A stretch of 64,000 bases of DNA from Chelonoidis abingdonii (taxonomy: Eukaryota; Chordata; Testudines; Testudinidae): the NCBI RefSeq assembly GCF_003597395.2, contig NC_133771.1:59724929-59788928 (forward strand). Direction: 5' to 3'. This document shows, piece after piece, positions 12,857-24,218 of the stretch. Made by a program: the position numbers and the translations under genes. Under the pieces are notes generated by a model. It saw only the letters and a list, made by a program, of their open reading frames with translations, made no database searches and was not told the origin of the DNA. Each line of letters opens with the position of its first letter. The stretch's first letter is position 1.

Positions 12857-13014
12857 CAGGGCTGCCCGGGGAGGGTGCAAGTGGGGCAATTTGCCCCGGG
12901 CCCTGCAGGGTCCCCCACAAGAATATAGTATTCTATAGTACTGCAACTTTTTTTATGGAAGGGGCCACTGAAATTGCTTTGCCCCAGGCCCCCTGAATCC
13001 TCTGGACAGCCCTG
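12857..13014. mobile_element. Short TIR element, 158 bp
   Basis: The ends are inverted repeats: CAGGGCTG at the left and CAGCCCTG at the right. Inside is a palindromic GGGGCAATTTGCCCC with GGGCCC blocks. No convincing target duplication is visible. It has no coding capacity and is probably a non-autonomous DNA transposon, hAT-like by its CAGGG terminus. Confidence 0.55.
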
Positions 13015-13042
13015 GGCACTTGAATCTCTACCGCCCTGTATA

Positions 13043-13408
13043 CAAGACCGGCGCCAGGGTTTCTGGTGCCCTAGGCGCCGGGACATTTCACCGCTCCACG
13101 CGCGGGTCTTGCGGCTTTGGTGGAGCTGCCGCAGGCATTCCTGCGGAGGGTCTGCTGGTCCGCGGCTCTGGTGGAGCTGCAGCAGGCATACCTGCAGCAG
13201 GTCTACACGAGCCGCGGGACCAGCGGACCGTCTGCAGAAATGCCTGCGGCAGCTCCACTGAAGCCACAAGACCAGCGGACCCTCTGCAGGCACAACTGCG
13301 GCAACTCCACTGGAACCGCCTGCCGCCCACCTGGCAAAATGCCGCCCCTCCATAATGCTGGCACCCTAGGCGACTGCCTAAGTTGCCTAAATGAAAGTGC
13401 CAGCCCTG
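13043..13408. mobile_element. hAT-like non-autonomous element with 8-bp TSD
   Basis: The 366-bp element is flanked by identical 8-bp repeats CCTGTATA at 13,035-13,042 and 13,409-13,416, as expected for hAT insertion. It begins CAAGACCGGCGCCAGG and ends GCCAGCCCTG. The interior is GC-rich with nested short palindromes such as GCCGCAGGCATTCCTGCGG and several near-copies of a CTCCACTG-containing block, so it can fold extensively. It encodes no transposase. Confidence 0.7.
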
Positions 13409-14064
13409 CCTGTATAAATTTAAGTACTTGCCTCTTTTAAATATGAGCCTATACATCTTAGACTGGGTGATTTATTATATGTACTCTTAAATCTGATAAA
13501 AGATCATGGTTCTTGAGTTTTTGGTGCCATTATTCTCTCTTTGTGTTGCTTGCCAAGACAGGAAAGTACTTTGAGGCCTCCTGGGTTTTGGTCAGTTTTA
13601 AAGGTCATTATTGCACTGGATAATCTTTCAGTGAATCATCAGAAACACCGTCAGTGTTTCTTTGGTCTCCTTACGTCCTTCTAAAGTATTGCTGAAACTG
13701 AGCCACATCTCTCAACTCTCTAAGCTAATATAACTGTGTTTTGGCCATGTACTCTGCTGTATAGTTGATTGGATTCTGGACATCTCCATTCGACAACGTT
13801 TCTTATCCAAGCCCTCTGGCCTTTTCATGCAGTGCAGCCTGGAAGAGCTATTTAATGGGAATAGGAGGGCATATGAGGTAAACTTGTATGGGCAAGTTAG
13901 AAATTTTAAAAACAAAAATATGTCTGTATGTCTACGTAGCAATAACTTCATGACAATGAATGTGGTTGCACAAGTGGGGAGTGGAGGTGGGAGGTGGAGA
14001 GTGGTCCTGGTTCTACATTAGTCATTAATGACAAAATATGTGGACACCCAATGTTCCAATAGAC

Positions 14065-14353
14065 CAGTGTTTCCCAAACTTGGGACGCTGCTTGTGTAGG
14101 GAAAGCCCCTGGTGGGTCAGTTCGTTTACCTGCTGCGTCCGCAGGTCCGACCAATGGAAGCTGCTGGAAGCAGCGCGGGCCGAGGGACGTGCTGGCCACT
14201 GCTTCCAGCAGCTCCCATTGGCCTGGAGCAGTGAACCGCAGCCAGTGGGAGCCACATTCAGCCGGATCTGCAGATGTGGCAGGTAAAATGAACCGTCCCG
14301 GCCTCCAGGAGCTTTCCCTGCACAAGCGGCGTTCCAAGTTTGGGGAAACGCTG
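14065..14353. mobile_element. hAT-like foldback element with TSD
   Basis: The left terminus CAGTGTTTCCCAAACTTGG is the inverted complement of the right terminus, with about 33 bp nearly matched. The flanks are CAATAGAC (14,057-14,064) and CAATAGGC (14,354-14,361), an 8-bp target duplication with one mismatch. Internal segments around GAAGCTGCTGGAAGCAGCG and CACTGCTTCCAGCAGCTCC are also inverted, so most of the element folds back. It is non-coding. Confidence 0.75.
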
Positions 14354-14968
14354 CAATAGGCAATTAATATCAATATCTCAGACTGGGAGGGGTGGGGGGA
14401 AGAGACACGGGTTAATGGGACTCATGAGTTCAGTTACTCAGGACATCTGAAAATCAGGTTACTGGTATGACAGGAGTACTTCTAAGAACTATGGTCAATA
14501 AGAGTCTAACTGAGTGTGTGTGTGTGTCTCTCTCTAAGAACAAAGATGATAAGCCTGGCCACTGTTTTGCTCCTGTCTCCTTACAATGACAACTAAAAGA
14601 GAATGTAGATTTCTTTGGTCCTGCAATTATATCCACATTAGGACATGCTGTCCCCAAGTGTTGGGGTGGGGAGAAGGAGGAAGAAAGAATCTTTAATTTC
14701 TGAGACATCTTGGTGAGGCAAAGAACCTTTAAGGTTAAAATCCAGCCCCTACCATCTCTGCAGCTATTGTAGGTCACCATGCAGCAGCACCACGGCAGAT
14801 GTGCTGCAAAAAAGGGTTGGGGGGAGGGGAAAGCACATCCCCCATGTGTTGCATTGTATGTCAGGAAGGGAGTGGTAGTACACAGGGAGCAGATGAGGGT
14901 GGAACAAGTTTAATCTAAGAGAGGAGCCAGGCCAGGGGACACACTATTGTGTATTCTCTGTCCTGCCA

Positions 14969-15620
14969 TTGTGTGTTTGGAGAGGGTGGGACAGAAGGTT
15001 GGAGGGGACCTCTGAGCCTTCTTTAGCTCTGTGGAGTAGCTGCACAGCTGTTTCATGGCCTGATCAGGAGATCTGCTTCTCACCTACCCCAATGCTGGCC
15101 CTGCACCTGGCCCAGCTACTTGGGTGAGCTGCTTGTCAAAGTATTGTAGCCAAAGGGAAAATCCAGTGATATAAAATAATAATACATATTGCTGTGTGGT
15201 TCCCAAAAGAAGGTAGGAAATATCCATTCATGAGAACAAATCTCTGTCATGAGTCCTTCATCCAGTTAGGAACTGCTACAATAGCGATGTACTGGATACT
15301 TTAGTTTCTACATTTTAAATCAGCTGATTTTGAAAAGAGGAAAAAAATTAAGGTGCTATTGAAACATATGGGTGACAGTATCTGCCAAGCAGGGTATAAT
15401 TCTTTTGGCCAACTGCAGAAGAAAAACCTAGATACTTAAAGACTGTAAAAAGTTTTTTGAAAGCTGGTGCTTTGATGATGTAAAGTATGGTGCTTACAAA
15501 CTGCAATTGTTCCATAAGATGTTTTCATCTCCTTCCTTGGGGGTTACTTGCTGTGTGCTGAGTTTGTATTTGTCAGTCTGTTTGTTTGTTTTGGTTGTTT
15601 GAAGGACCATGTGCTGTAGC
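14969..15620. other. No gene recognised
   Basis: Clean sequence without a recognisable element. Reading frames are short and carry no domain. It ends where CR1 5' sequence appears to begin. Confidence 0.4.
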
Positions 15621-15969
15621 TGGCAGTTGGAGGCTGAGTGACAAAGGAAGGTTTGAAAGCTAGAAGCCTCTGGTAATGGCTGAGCCCTTAACCAGTGGGT
15701 GTGGCATTCAACTCCGGCCAAGGGCTTTATAAAGCACGCGCACAAGGGCAGGGAGCTTTGGGAGGGCTGATCAACAGGGATTTTGTGAAGGAGTTGTTGG
15801 AAGGGGAAGAGAGGAGAGGGGTCCTTGTGGTCCTCATCCGGTGACCCATTAGTCCCTTGAAAACCTGGAAAACAAACTACTCCAAACCTTTCCTTTAAAG
15901 CAGAGCAGAGCGGCCGACAGGGAGCGCAGACAGGGAGTTTGAGAGCGGATTTGACAGAGGGAGGCTTAC

Positions 15970-17020
15970 AATGTTAGGAAGACCCGCAACACCTGCCAGC
16001 ACTGCGTCTGTTCCTCCACCTGCGCCTGTTAGCAGACGAGAGCACCAGAGATGGATGCTTCCTATACCCACGATTCTGGTTGGTTTTGCAAAGACTGTAG
16101 CTAGCAATTCCATTACTGATACCCAGGCTGGCGGGGCGGGCATCCAATGTGAAAGGGTGCTACGGTGGAATCTCTCAGCAGCAGTGGAGAGACTTAGGAG
16201 GAGGTGCTAGGTGAGGAGCACCGTATCCAGAGCAATTCCTGGACAGTGTCCATAGTGGAACAGCTGAGGTATGCTGTCCCAGTTCACAGGACTGCTGGAA
16301 CCCCATGGTGGAGGAGGATTGGCTCCAAGGTGGACAACTGGCAGTGTTACTTCTGGCAGCTGGCAGTCGCTCACCGCCTGCTCGAAACCCTCCCGCCATG
16401 GTAAAGGTAACCGGTTTGCTCTTTCCATGATACGAGGAAGGAGAATGCACCCCTACCAGTAAAGGAGGAAAGCTCATACCCCTAAGGCTGGGAGGTCTCG
16501 GCTCCACCCCTGAAAATAGGACAACGTAGGGTAGTGGTGGTGTCACTCTCTGCTGAGGGGCGGCAGGCGCCCATCTTGTCCGCCCTTGACATTTCATCGC
16601 GAGAGGTATGACTGCCTGAACAGGGTCGTATCCGAAATCTCTCAGACAGAGCATTGTCGAGGATATCCGCTTCTGACTACTACCCCATGCACTCATCCAA
16701 GTGGGTGCACAAATGATACATGCGAGGTGACGCTGAGCGGATTCAAGAGTGACTACAGGGCTTGGAGTACGGGTGAAGGAGTCGAGCGCAGGATGTATTC
16801 TCTTCAATCTTCCTGTCAAGCTAGGGGCCCAGGCGAAGGCAGATGGCATCATGCGAGGTGAATGCTGCGCACGATGAGTGTCGACAGGAGGACTATTTGG
16901 CTTCCTGGACCGTGAGGATGCATTCGAGAAGGACTGCTAGGAAAGAGGGCGTCACCTTTCGAGGAAGGGGAAGCCCTATTTGCACACAAGCTGGCTAACT
17001 AGTGAGGCGGGCTTTAACTA
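15970..17020 (+). pseudogene. CR1 ORF1 with esterase-like domain, broken
   Basis: CR1 ORF1 encodes an RNA-binding protein, and in turtle-type copies it ends in an SGNH-hydrolase/esterase-like domain. Near 15,985-16,030 one frame gives a cysteine cluster NTCQHCVCSSTCAC. The esterase nucleophile block normally reads GDS; at about 16,540 the homologous frame gives CHSLLRG, so Gly-Asp is lost while Ser remains. The GTNDT block is visible at about 16,705-16,720 across a one-base insertion (local reading GCTNDT), followed by SDYRA. The closing catalytic-type block near 16,950 resembles DGVHLS in another frame. At least several single-base gains or losses break the frame, and no long product is open. 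Confidence 0.65.
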
Positions 17021-17865
17021 GCGTTGACGGGGCCAGGTGCAAAGCCCAGATAGGTGCGGGAACATGAAGACCTGGAGATGGGTCGGAAACAGAGGGTCGT
17101 GGCTATAATGCAGAGAGAAAGGAGGGTCAGGGCAAACTCGGAAGCAAGATCAACCGATCATCTAGATGCATATACAAATGCGAGACACGTATAGGTCAAC
17201 AGGCAAGACGGAAGTGCTAATAAAGTAAAACAACTATGATATTGTGGCATCACTGAAACTTGTGGGATATAGACACATTGCATTGGATGTGGTGGTGGAG
17301 GGTTATAGTTTGCCAGGAAGGATAGAATGGGAACAAGGAGGAGGTGTTGCCTTAATATATTAAAACTGTACACACTTGGATCGGAGGTGAGAATGGACAT
17401 TAGGAGACGGAATGTTGAGAGTGCTTCTGGGTCAATCAAAATGGGGTGAAAAACAGGGTGATGTCGCTAGGAGTCTACTACAGGCCACTAACCAGATGGA
17501 TAGAGGTGATGAGGCTTCTTTTAAAACAACTAACAAAATCATCCAGAAGCCCAAATTGGTGGGATGGGGGACTTTCAACTATCCAGTATAATGTGGGAAA
17601 ATAACACTGGGGGGCACAACTATGCCAGTAGTGCCTGCGACTGCATGCAGACAACTTTTTATATCTCCAGAAGTTGGAAAAAGCTACTAGGGGGGAAGCT
17701 GTTCTAGACTTGATTTACCAATAGGGAGGAACTCGTGAGAATTGAAAGTAGAAGGAGCTGGTGAACAGTGATCATAAATCATAGATTTGCAATTCTAAGA
17801 AGGGGGAAGGAGTACCAAAATAGAGACAAGTGTTTCAGGAAGGCGGATTTGGTAAGCTAGGCTCT

Positions 17866-19795
17866 GAGTCTACACTAGATGTGTTAAATCGATTTTAAAG
17901 GCGCTTAAATCGATTTCACGCTTGTACCCGCCACACTATCAACGCGCTTTATATCGATTATAAAGGCTCTTTAAATCGATTTCTGTACTCCTCCCAGACG
18001 AGAGGAGTAGCGCTAAATTCGATATTAACATATCGGATACGGCTAGTGGTGGACGGAAATCGACGTTATTGGCCTCCGGGCGGTATCCCACAGTGCACCA
18101 CTGACCGTCTGGACACAATCTGAACGCGATGCAGCGGGCAGGTAAACAGAAAAAGCCCCGCGAACTTTTTGAATTACATTTCCTGTTTGCCCAGCATGGA
18201 GCTCTGATCAGCATGGGTGGCGATGCAGTCTCAAATCCAAAAGAGCTCCAGCAGGGACCGTACGGAGATACTAGATCTGATCGCTGTATGGGAGACATAT
18301 CTGTTGTATCAGAGCTCGTTACAGAACACGAAATGCCAAAGCGTTTGAAAAAACTCCAGGATACACAGCGCTGCGTGACAAGCGACGGGAAGCCAGAGAC
18401 TCAAATGGACGCTCATGGATGGAGGGGGATACTGAGGATCCAGCTATCCCACAGTCCACAGCAGTCTCTGTAAAAGTATTTGCTTCTTGGCTGAGCTCTC
18501 AGGTCTGTAGGTCAAACACAGTGTCTGGCGTGGTTCAGGGAACAGCTCCCTAGTTTCTTCTCCCCCCACCACCCCACGTGAAAGAAAAGGGAAAGAAATC
18601 ATTTCTTGACTACTTTCAATGTCACCCTATGTGTACTGAATGCTGCTGGTAGAACGCGATGCTGCAGCAGTGAAGAGCAGTATCCGCTCCTCTCCCTCCC
18701 CCCTCCCCGGTGATAGACGGTGCCATAGGACTAGTAACCGCCTCAATGAATATCTAACATGTTGACATTGAGGCCAACGTGGCTGGTACCCAGTAGATAG
18801 GACAGAATGGCTAATAACCAGCTTCATCATAGCAACTGGGGCTTCAGCCCCTCCCTTTCCTGTGTAAAGAAAGATTCTGTACTGCCTGGACGTCATCAGC
18901 AGCAGCATGCTGGGCTTCCTCCCCCCACACCGCTTAATGTCCGCCGGACACATCGCGCGGCGGAGCTGCCTCCCCCTCATTATGTCACTAAACACTCAGG
19001 TCCTTATCCTGCATTCTTTATTACTTCATGACACAATGGGCAGGACCACTGCCACGGTATCCAGGAAGGTTGGGGGAGGAGGGAAGCAACGGGTGGGGTT
19101 GTTGCAGGGGCACCCCCTGTGAATACTGACACAGAGCAGCTGGTCTTTGATACACTGGTCCTCTAATACACTTGCCCCTTATTCAGACAGGACTGACTCT
19201 ATTTTTAGAACCATAAGGGAGGGATTGACTCTCCCAAGTGAGTCAATCCCAATTGCTTTTGCGTTGCGCCCCCGGCCGATTTCGGCCAGGGGCACTCATG
19301 ATAGCAGCGGACAGTACAGAGGAGGAGAGATAACCAGTCTCTATTGCAGTTTTCTCTGGCAGTAGACGGTACAGAACGATCGTGAACCACCTCTGCTATC
19401 ATTGCAAAAGCAAGTGAAGCTGCTGTGTACTGTGTAGCGCTGGAGTATCGCCTCTCTCTCCGCGGCATCCAGTACACATACGGTGCCGGAAAAAAAAAAA
19501 AAGCTGAACGGGCTCCATGGTTGCCGTGCTATGGCGTCTGCCAGGGCAATCCAGGGAAAAACGGCGCGAAAGGATTGTCAGCTGATGTTTTCCCAGAGGA
19601 AGGAATGACTGACGACATTTACCAGAACCACCTGCGACAATAATGATTCAACCCAGAATTCCAAGGGGCGGGGAGACTGCGGGAACTATGGGATAGCTAC
19701 GGAAGAGCTACCCACAATGCAACGCTTCAGAAATCGACGTTAGCCTCGGAGACCATGGACGCACAACGCTGAATTACTGTGCCTAGTGTGGCCGC
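17866..19795 (+). mobile_element. Harbinger-derived element with Myb-like relic
   Basis: This block interrupts the CR1 ORF2 between endonuclease and RT. It starts CTCTGAGTCTACACTAG with repeated TTAAATCGATTT motifs and ends near CTAGTGTGGCCGCATG, both features of PIF/Harbinger-like turtle elements. A frame at 18,129-18,473 keeps traces of a Myb/SANT-like gene (RSDRCMGDISVVSEL, then a Lys-rich stretch) with much of the domain deleted. No transposase is seen, so it is a non-autonomous deletion derivative. The CR1 resumes at GATCTTGCATGACC. Some CR1 sequence is missing at the junction. Exact ends and a target duplication are not clear, and many one-base gaps are present. Confidence 0.6.
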
Positions 19796-20396
19796 ATGAA
19801 ATCGGATCTTGCATGACCTACAAAATAAAAGGAGTCATATAAAAAATGGAAACTAGGTCAGATTACAAAGGATGAATATAGGCAAATAACACAGGAATGC
19901 AGGGGCAAGATTAGAAAGGCAAAGGCACAAAATGAGCTCAAACTAGCTATGGGAATAAAGGAAACAAGAAGACTTTTTATCAATACATTAGAAGCAAGAG
20001 GAAGACCAAGGACAGGGTAGGCCCACTGCTCAGTGAGGAGGGAGAAACAGTAACAGGAAACTTGGAAATGGCAGAGATGTCTTCACTGAGAAGTCTGAAG
20101 GAATGTCTAACATAGTGAATGCTTATGGGAAGGGGGTAGGTTTAGAAGATAAAATAAAAAAAGAGCAAGTTAAAAATCACTTAGAAAAGTTAGATGCCTG
20201 CAAGTCACCAGGGCCTGATGAAATGCATCCTAGAATACTCAAGGAGTTAATAGAGGAGGTATCTGAGCCTCTAGCTATTATCTTTGGAAAGTCATGGGAG
20301 ACGGGAGAGATTCCAGAAGACTGGAAAAGGGCAAATATAGTGCCCATCTATAAAAAGGGAAATAAAAAACAACCCAGGAAACTACAGACCAGTTAG

Positions 20397-21274
20397 TTTC
20401 ATAACCTGAGAAGCTAGCATCTGAAACCTCTAAGCTTAATTACCAGCTCAGATTTGATCTCGCTGCCACCATCCAAAAATTCCAGGGTTTGGCTCCCTCT
20501 GGTCTCCCCAAAACCTTCCCTGGAGGACCCCAAGACTCAGAAGCTCTGAGTCTCACAACAAAGGGAAATAACCCACTTCCCTTCCCCCTCTCTCTCCCAC
20601 CCAGACTTTCCTCTCTGGGCTAACCTGAGAGTTACTGATGCAATCTCTTTACATCACAATACCAAGAAGCATGTTCCTCTATTCCACAAAGAGACAAACC
20701 CCAAATACAAGGAAACAGAAATGATTCTATCTCTCTTCCCCCTCCCACCAATTCCCTGGTGCTGCAGAGCTTCACCCTCCGTAGATCTAACACAAAGAGA
20801 ATTCCCCTTCCCTTCGTTCCTTAGCCTACCCAGAGAGAAAACTCAAACAAGTCTTAAAAAGAAAGCTTTATAAAAAAAGAAAAAAAACAATAACAATATG
20901 ATCTCTGCATCAAGTTGACAATACACAGGGCTATTACTTAAAAGAAAATATGAATAAACAGACTTATTCAAAAAGAGATACAATTTAAACATTCCAGCAA
21001 ACTACACACATGTAAATACAAAAAAAAACATATAAAAGCCTATTGTTTTGCTACCTTTTGTACTCACAACTTTGAAACTGAAGATTAGAAAGCTTGAAGA
21101 TAGAAAAGAAGCCTCCCATAGCCGAGAGACAGACAAAAGACAAAGACCCAACATTCCCTCCTTCTGAATTTTGAAAAATCCAGTTTCCTGATTGGTCCTC
21201 TGGTCAGGTGTTTGGTTCCCCTTGTTAACCCTTTACAGGTGAAAGAAACATTAACCTTAGCTATTATTATGACA
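20397..21274 (-). mobile_element. Solo LTR inserted in CR1 ORF2
   Basis: The block matches, in reverse orientation, the LTR family at 23,446, 28,855 and 51,331. It contains CTCTAAGCTTAATTACCAGC near the left and AACCCTTTACAGGTGAAAG near the right, ending TTATGACA. It carries no genes. Unlike its relatives it lacks a clean 5-bp target repeat. Instead about 60 bp of CR1 sequence occurs on both sides (20,343-20,399 and 21,274-21,334). The left terminus is eroded, reading TTTCAT for TGTCAT. Confidence 0.75.
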
Positions 21275-22601
21275 CCATCTATCAAAAGGGACTTCTGTTG
21301 CAAACAACCCAGGAAATACAGACCAATTAGTTTTAACTTCTGTGCCAGGGAAATCATGGAGCAAGTAATTAAAGAAATCATCTGCAAACACTTGGAAGGT
21401 GGTAAGGTGATAGGGAATAGCCAGCATGGATTTGTAAAGAACAAATCGTGTCAAAACCAATCTGATCGCTTTCTTTGATAGGATACGAGCCTTGTGGATA
21501 AGGGAGAAGCGGTGGATGTGGTATACCTAGACTTTAGTAAGGCATTTGATACGGTCTCGCATGATATCCTTATCGATAAACTAGGCAAATACAATATTAG
21601 ATGGGCTACTATAAGGTGGGTGCATAACTGGCTGGATAACCGTACTCAGAGAGTGGTTATTAATGGCTCCCAATCCTGCTGGAAAGGTATAACAAGTGGG
21701 GTTCCGCAGGGGTCTGTTTTGGGACCAGCTCTGTTCAATATCTTCATCAACGACTTAGATGTTGCATAGAAAGTACGCTTATTAAGTTTGCAGGACGATA
21801 CCAAACTGGGAGGGATTGCAACTGCTTTGGAGGACAGGGTCAAAATTCAAAATGATCTGGACAAATTGGAGAAATGGTCTGAGGTAAACCGGATGAAGTT
21901 CAATAAAGACAAATGCAAAGTGCTCCACTTAGGAAGGAACAATCAGTTTCACACATACAGAATGGGAAGAGACTGTCTAGGAAGGAGTATGGCAGAAAGA
22001 GATCTAGGGGTCATAGTGGACCACAAGCTAAATATGAGTCAACAGTGTGATACTGTTGCAAAAAAAGCAAACGTGATTCTGGGATGCATTAACAGGTGTG
22101 TTGTAAACAAGACACAGAAAGTCATTCTTCCGCTCTACTCTGCGCTGGTTAGGCCTCAACTGGAGTATTGTGTCCAGTTCTGGGCACCGCATTTCAAGAA
22201 AGATGTGGAGAAATTGGAGAGGGTCCAGAGAAGAGCAACAAGAATGATTAAAGGTCTTGAGAACATGACCTATGAAGGAAGGCTGAAAGAATTGGGTTTA
22301 TTTAGTTTGGAAAAGAGAAGACTGAGAGGGGACATGATAGCAGTTTTCAGGTATCTAAAAGGGTGTCATCAGGAGGAGGGAGAAAACTTGTTCACCTTAG
22401 CCTCTAATGATAGAACAAGAAGCAATGGGCTTAAACTGCAGCAAGGGAGATTTAGGTTGGACATAGGAAAAAGTTCCTAACTGTCAGGGTAGTTAACACA
22501 CTGGAATAAATTGCCTAGGGAGTTGGTCCTGCCATGAGGCAGGGGACTGGACTCGATGACCTCTCGAGGTCCTTCCAGTCCTAGAGTCTATGAATCAATG
22601 A

Positions 22602-23440
22602 ATGTCTGCCTGTTTAGTTTTTTTCTACATCATAATCAGCTGCAGATAATAAGCAGAAGAAAAGTTGGATATGAGAGGACTTCACTCAAGAATATATATG
22701 TGGGGGTAAATGTTTCCCCTATTTTCATTTCTTTTACACTCATGTGTTTTAGAGGATAAAATGTAGAAGCATTCCCTGTCGAGTATTGTGACATCTGAAG
22801 AGTGTTTACTGATGTTGGAAATAGCTGAGTCAGTGTCTTGCCCTGAGATTATGATTTTTTGTCAGAATAATGATGTGATTATTTGTGCAGTTTTGGTTGG
22901 TGTTTGGTTTGTTTTGTTTTGGGTTGTTGTTTTTGGTTACTCTTGATGGCTGAATTGTGAAAGTGTAGTTGTAGAGTGATTCATGACTTTCCATATCTTT
23001 CAACCTTGCTCATGTCATTTAATTCAGCTTTTAATAAAGCAGTTCTTAGTTTTCCCTGCAGATTTTTCAAACTTAGATGCCTAAAGTTAGGCATCTGAAG
23101 CCATGTTTATGCACCCAGAGAAGTGGTCTGATTGGTCAGAGGTGTTTTAGCAAACCTAGCTTCTGCTGAAGTCAATGGGAGCTGCACATGTTCAGCACCT
23201 TTGAAAATGAGGCTAAAACGTATATGAGAGTTTTGCTTTAGACTCCAGGTTTTAAAATCTTGGCTTTCACTTGTATTATTTAGACACATTACCAATTTCT
23301 ATATTAGAATTCACTGCAGTGAAGCCTCAAATATGTCCTGTAGCACAGTTAATATATATTAATATCATTAAGTAACAGAAGGGCAAAACAAAAACAGTTA
23401 TAATGGTTCCAAAGACAGCTACTCGGTTTATTTCTAAAGA
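22602..23440. other. No gene; old palindromic repeat
   Basis: Mostly unrecognised AT-rich sequence. At about 23,070-23,215 lies an old interspersed repeat with TAGATGCCTAAAGTTAGGCATC and GAAGTCAATGGGAGCTGCAC-type words common in amniote DNA. Confidence 0.4.
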
Positions 23441-23445
23441 GGTCT

Positions 23446-24213
23446 TGTCATAAACAGATGGTTAAGGGTTAATGCCTCTTTACCTGTAAAGGGTTAAAAA
23501 GTTCACCTAGCCTAGCTAACACCTTGACCAGAGGAACCAATGGGGAAACAAGATGTTTCAAAAGGAAGGAGGGAAGTTTTTCCTTTGTTCAGAGTTTCAG
23601 TTTCAGCCAGAGTGAAAAAGGTCAAGGAACCAGCTTCTTATCAGAGTAGTAAGTTTTAAAAGGAATAAATAGGTTTATGTTTATTTCTTTGTAACATGTC
23701 TTATGCAATTAGAGGTAGAATCAAATTGGGTATTTGGGTATTATTTTGTGTAACTAAATTTGTGCCCAGGGGAACATCCTCTGTGTTTTGAATCTGTTGT
23801 CTGTGAGAGTAGCTGGTATGCTAATCTTTCCTAGAGGGTTTTCTTTTACCTTTCTTCTCTTTAATTAAAAGCCTTTTTCTTAATACGTGATTGATTTTTT
23901 CTTGTGTTTAGATCGAAGGGGGTTGGATCTGGATCCACCAGGAGTTGGTGGGAGAATGAAAGGGGGATGGTTAATTTCTTCTTGTTTTAAGATCCATGGG
24001 ATTGGATCTGGACTCACCAGGGAATTGGTGAAGGAGTCTCTCAAAGCTATCCAGGGAGGGGAAGGTTTTGGGGGGAAAGGAAGTAATGCAGACACTGAAA
24101 ATTCTGGATGGTGGCAGCGATACCAGATCTAAGCTAGTAATTAAGCTTAGAAGTGTCCATGCAGATCCTCACATCTGTATCCTAAAGTTCAGAGTGGGGA
24201 AGGAACCTTGACA
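23446..24213 (+). mobile_element. Solo LTR with 5-bp target repeat
   Basis: It begins TGTCATAAACAGATGG and ends ACCTTGACA, giving TG...CA ends. The flanks are GGTCT (23,441-23,445) and GGACT (24,214-24,218), a 5-bp target duplication with one mismatch. Length is 768 bp, shorter than the 1,037-bp copy at 51,331-52,367 through internal deletion. TTTAATTAAAAGC near 23,860 may act as a polyadenylation signal in this orientation. No internal retroviral genes flank it, so it is a recombination-derived solo LTR. Confidence 0.8.
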
Positions 24214-24218
24214 GGACT

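Larger units (their letters stand above)
12669..14968 (+). repeat. Direct duplication, unit 2 (clean)
   Basis: This is the clean counterpart of 10,480-12,668. Its inserted elements have intact terminal repeats and matching target duplications, which are blurred in unit 1. Similarity to unit 1 fades at about 14,930-14,968, where unit 1 ends. It holds three short non-autonomous DNA transposons and otherwise single-copy-looking sequence without genes. Confidence 0.85.
17100..22480 (+). pseudogene. CR1 ORF2 endonuclease-RT, interrupted
   Basis: The APE-type endonuclease lies at about 17,160-17,860, with traces of SLWV, GVYYRP (ca 17,470), GDFNYP (ca 17,570) and NSDHE (ca 17,765) in shifting frames. 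After the nested Harbinger-derived element, the RT resumes at about 19,796 with KWKLGQ and [12 protein letters not shown], then [13 protein letters not shown] and [12 protein letters not shown] (to about 20,370). A solo LTR intervenes. RT continues with [22 protein letters not shown] (21,530-21,565, catalytic Asp) and [10 protein letters not shown] (21,698-21,727). The FADD box is split by a lost base near 21,764 and an extra base near 21,793, which restore the frame. The remaining 230 codons (21,788-22,480) are open. Overall it is inactive. Confidence 0.8.
15621..22601 (+). mobile_element. Near full-length CR1 LINE with nested insertions
   Basis: In order this copy has a 5' untranslated part, ORF1 with an esterase-like domain, ORF2 with endonuclease and RT, and a CR1 3' terminus ending GTCTATGAATCAATGAATG, the short repeat typical of CR1 tails. 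Removing the two insertions (17,866-19,795 and 20,397-21,274) leaves about 4.2 kb, near full length for the family. Most genomic CR1 copies are heavily 5' truncated, so this one is unusually complete. The 5' boundary is approximate. The 5' half is rich in one-base indels, whereas the RT half is nearly open, so quality or age differs across it. Confidence 0.8.
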
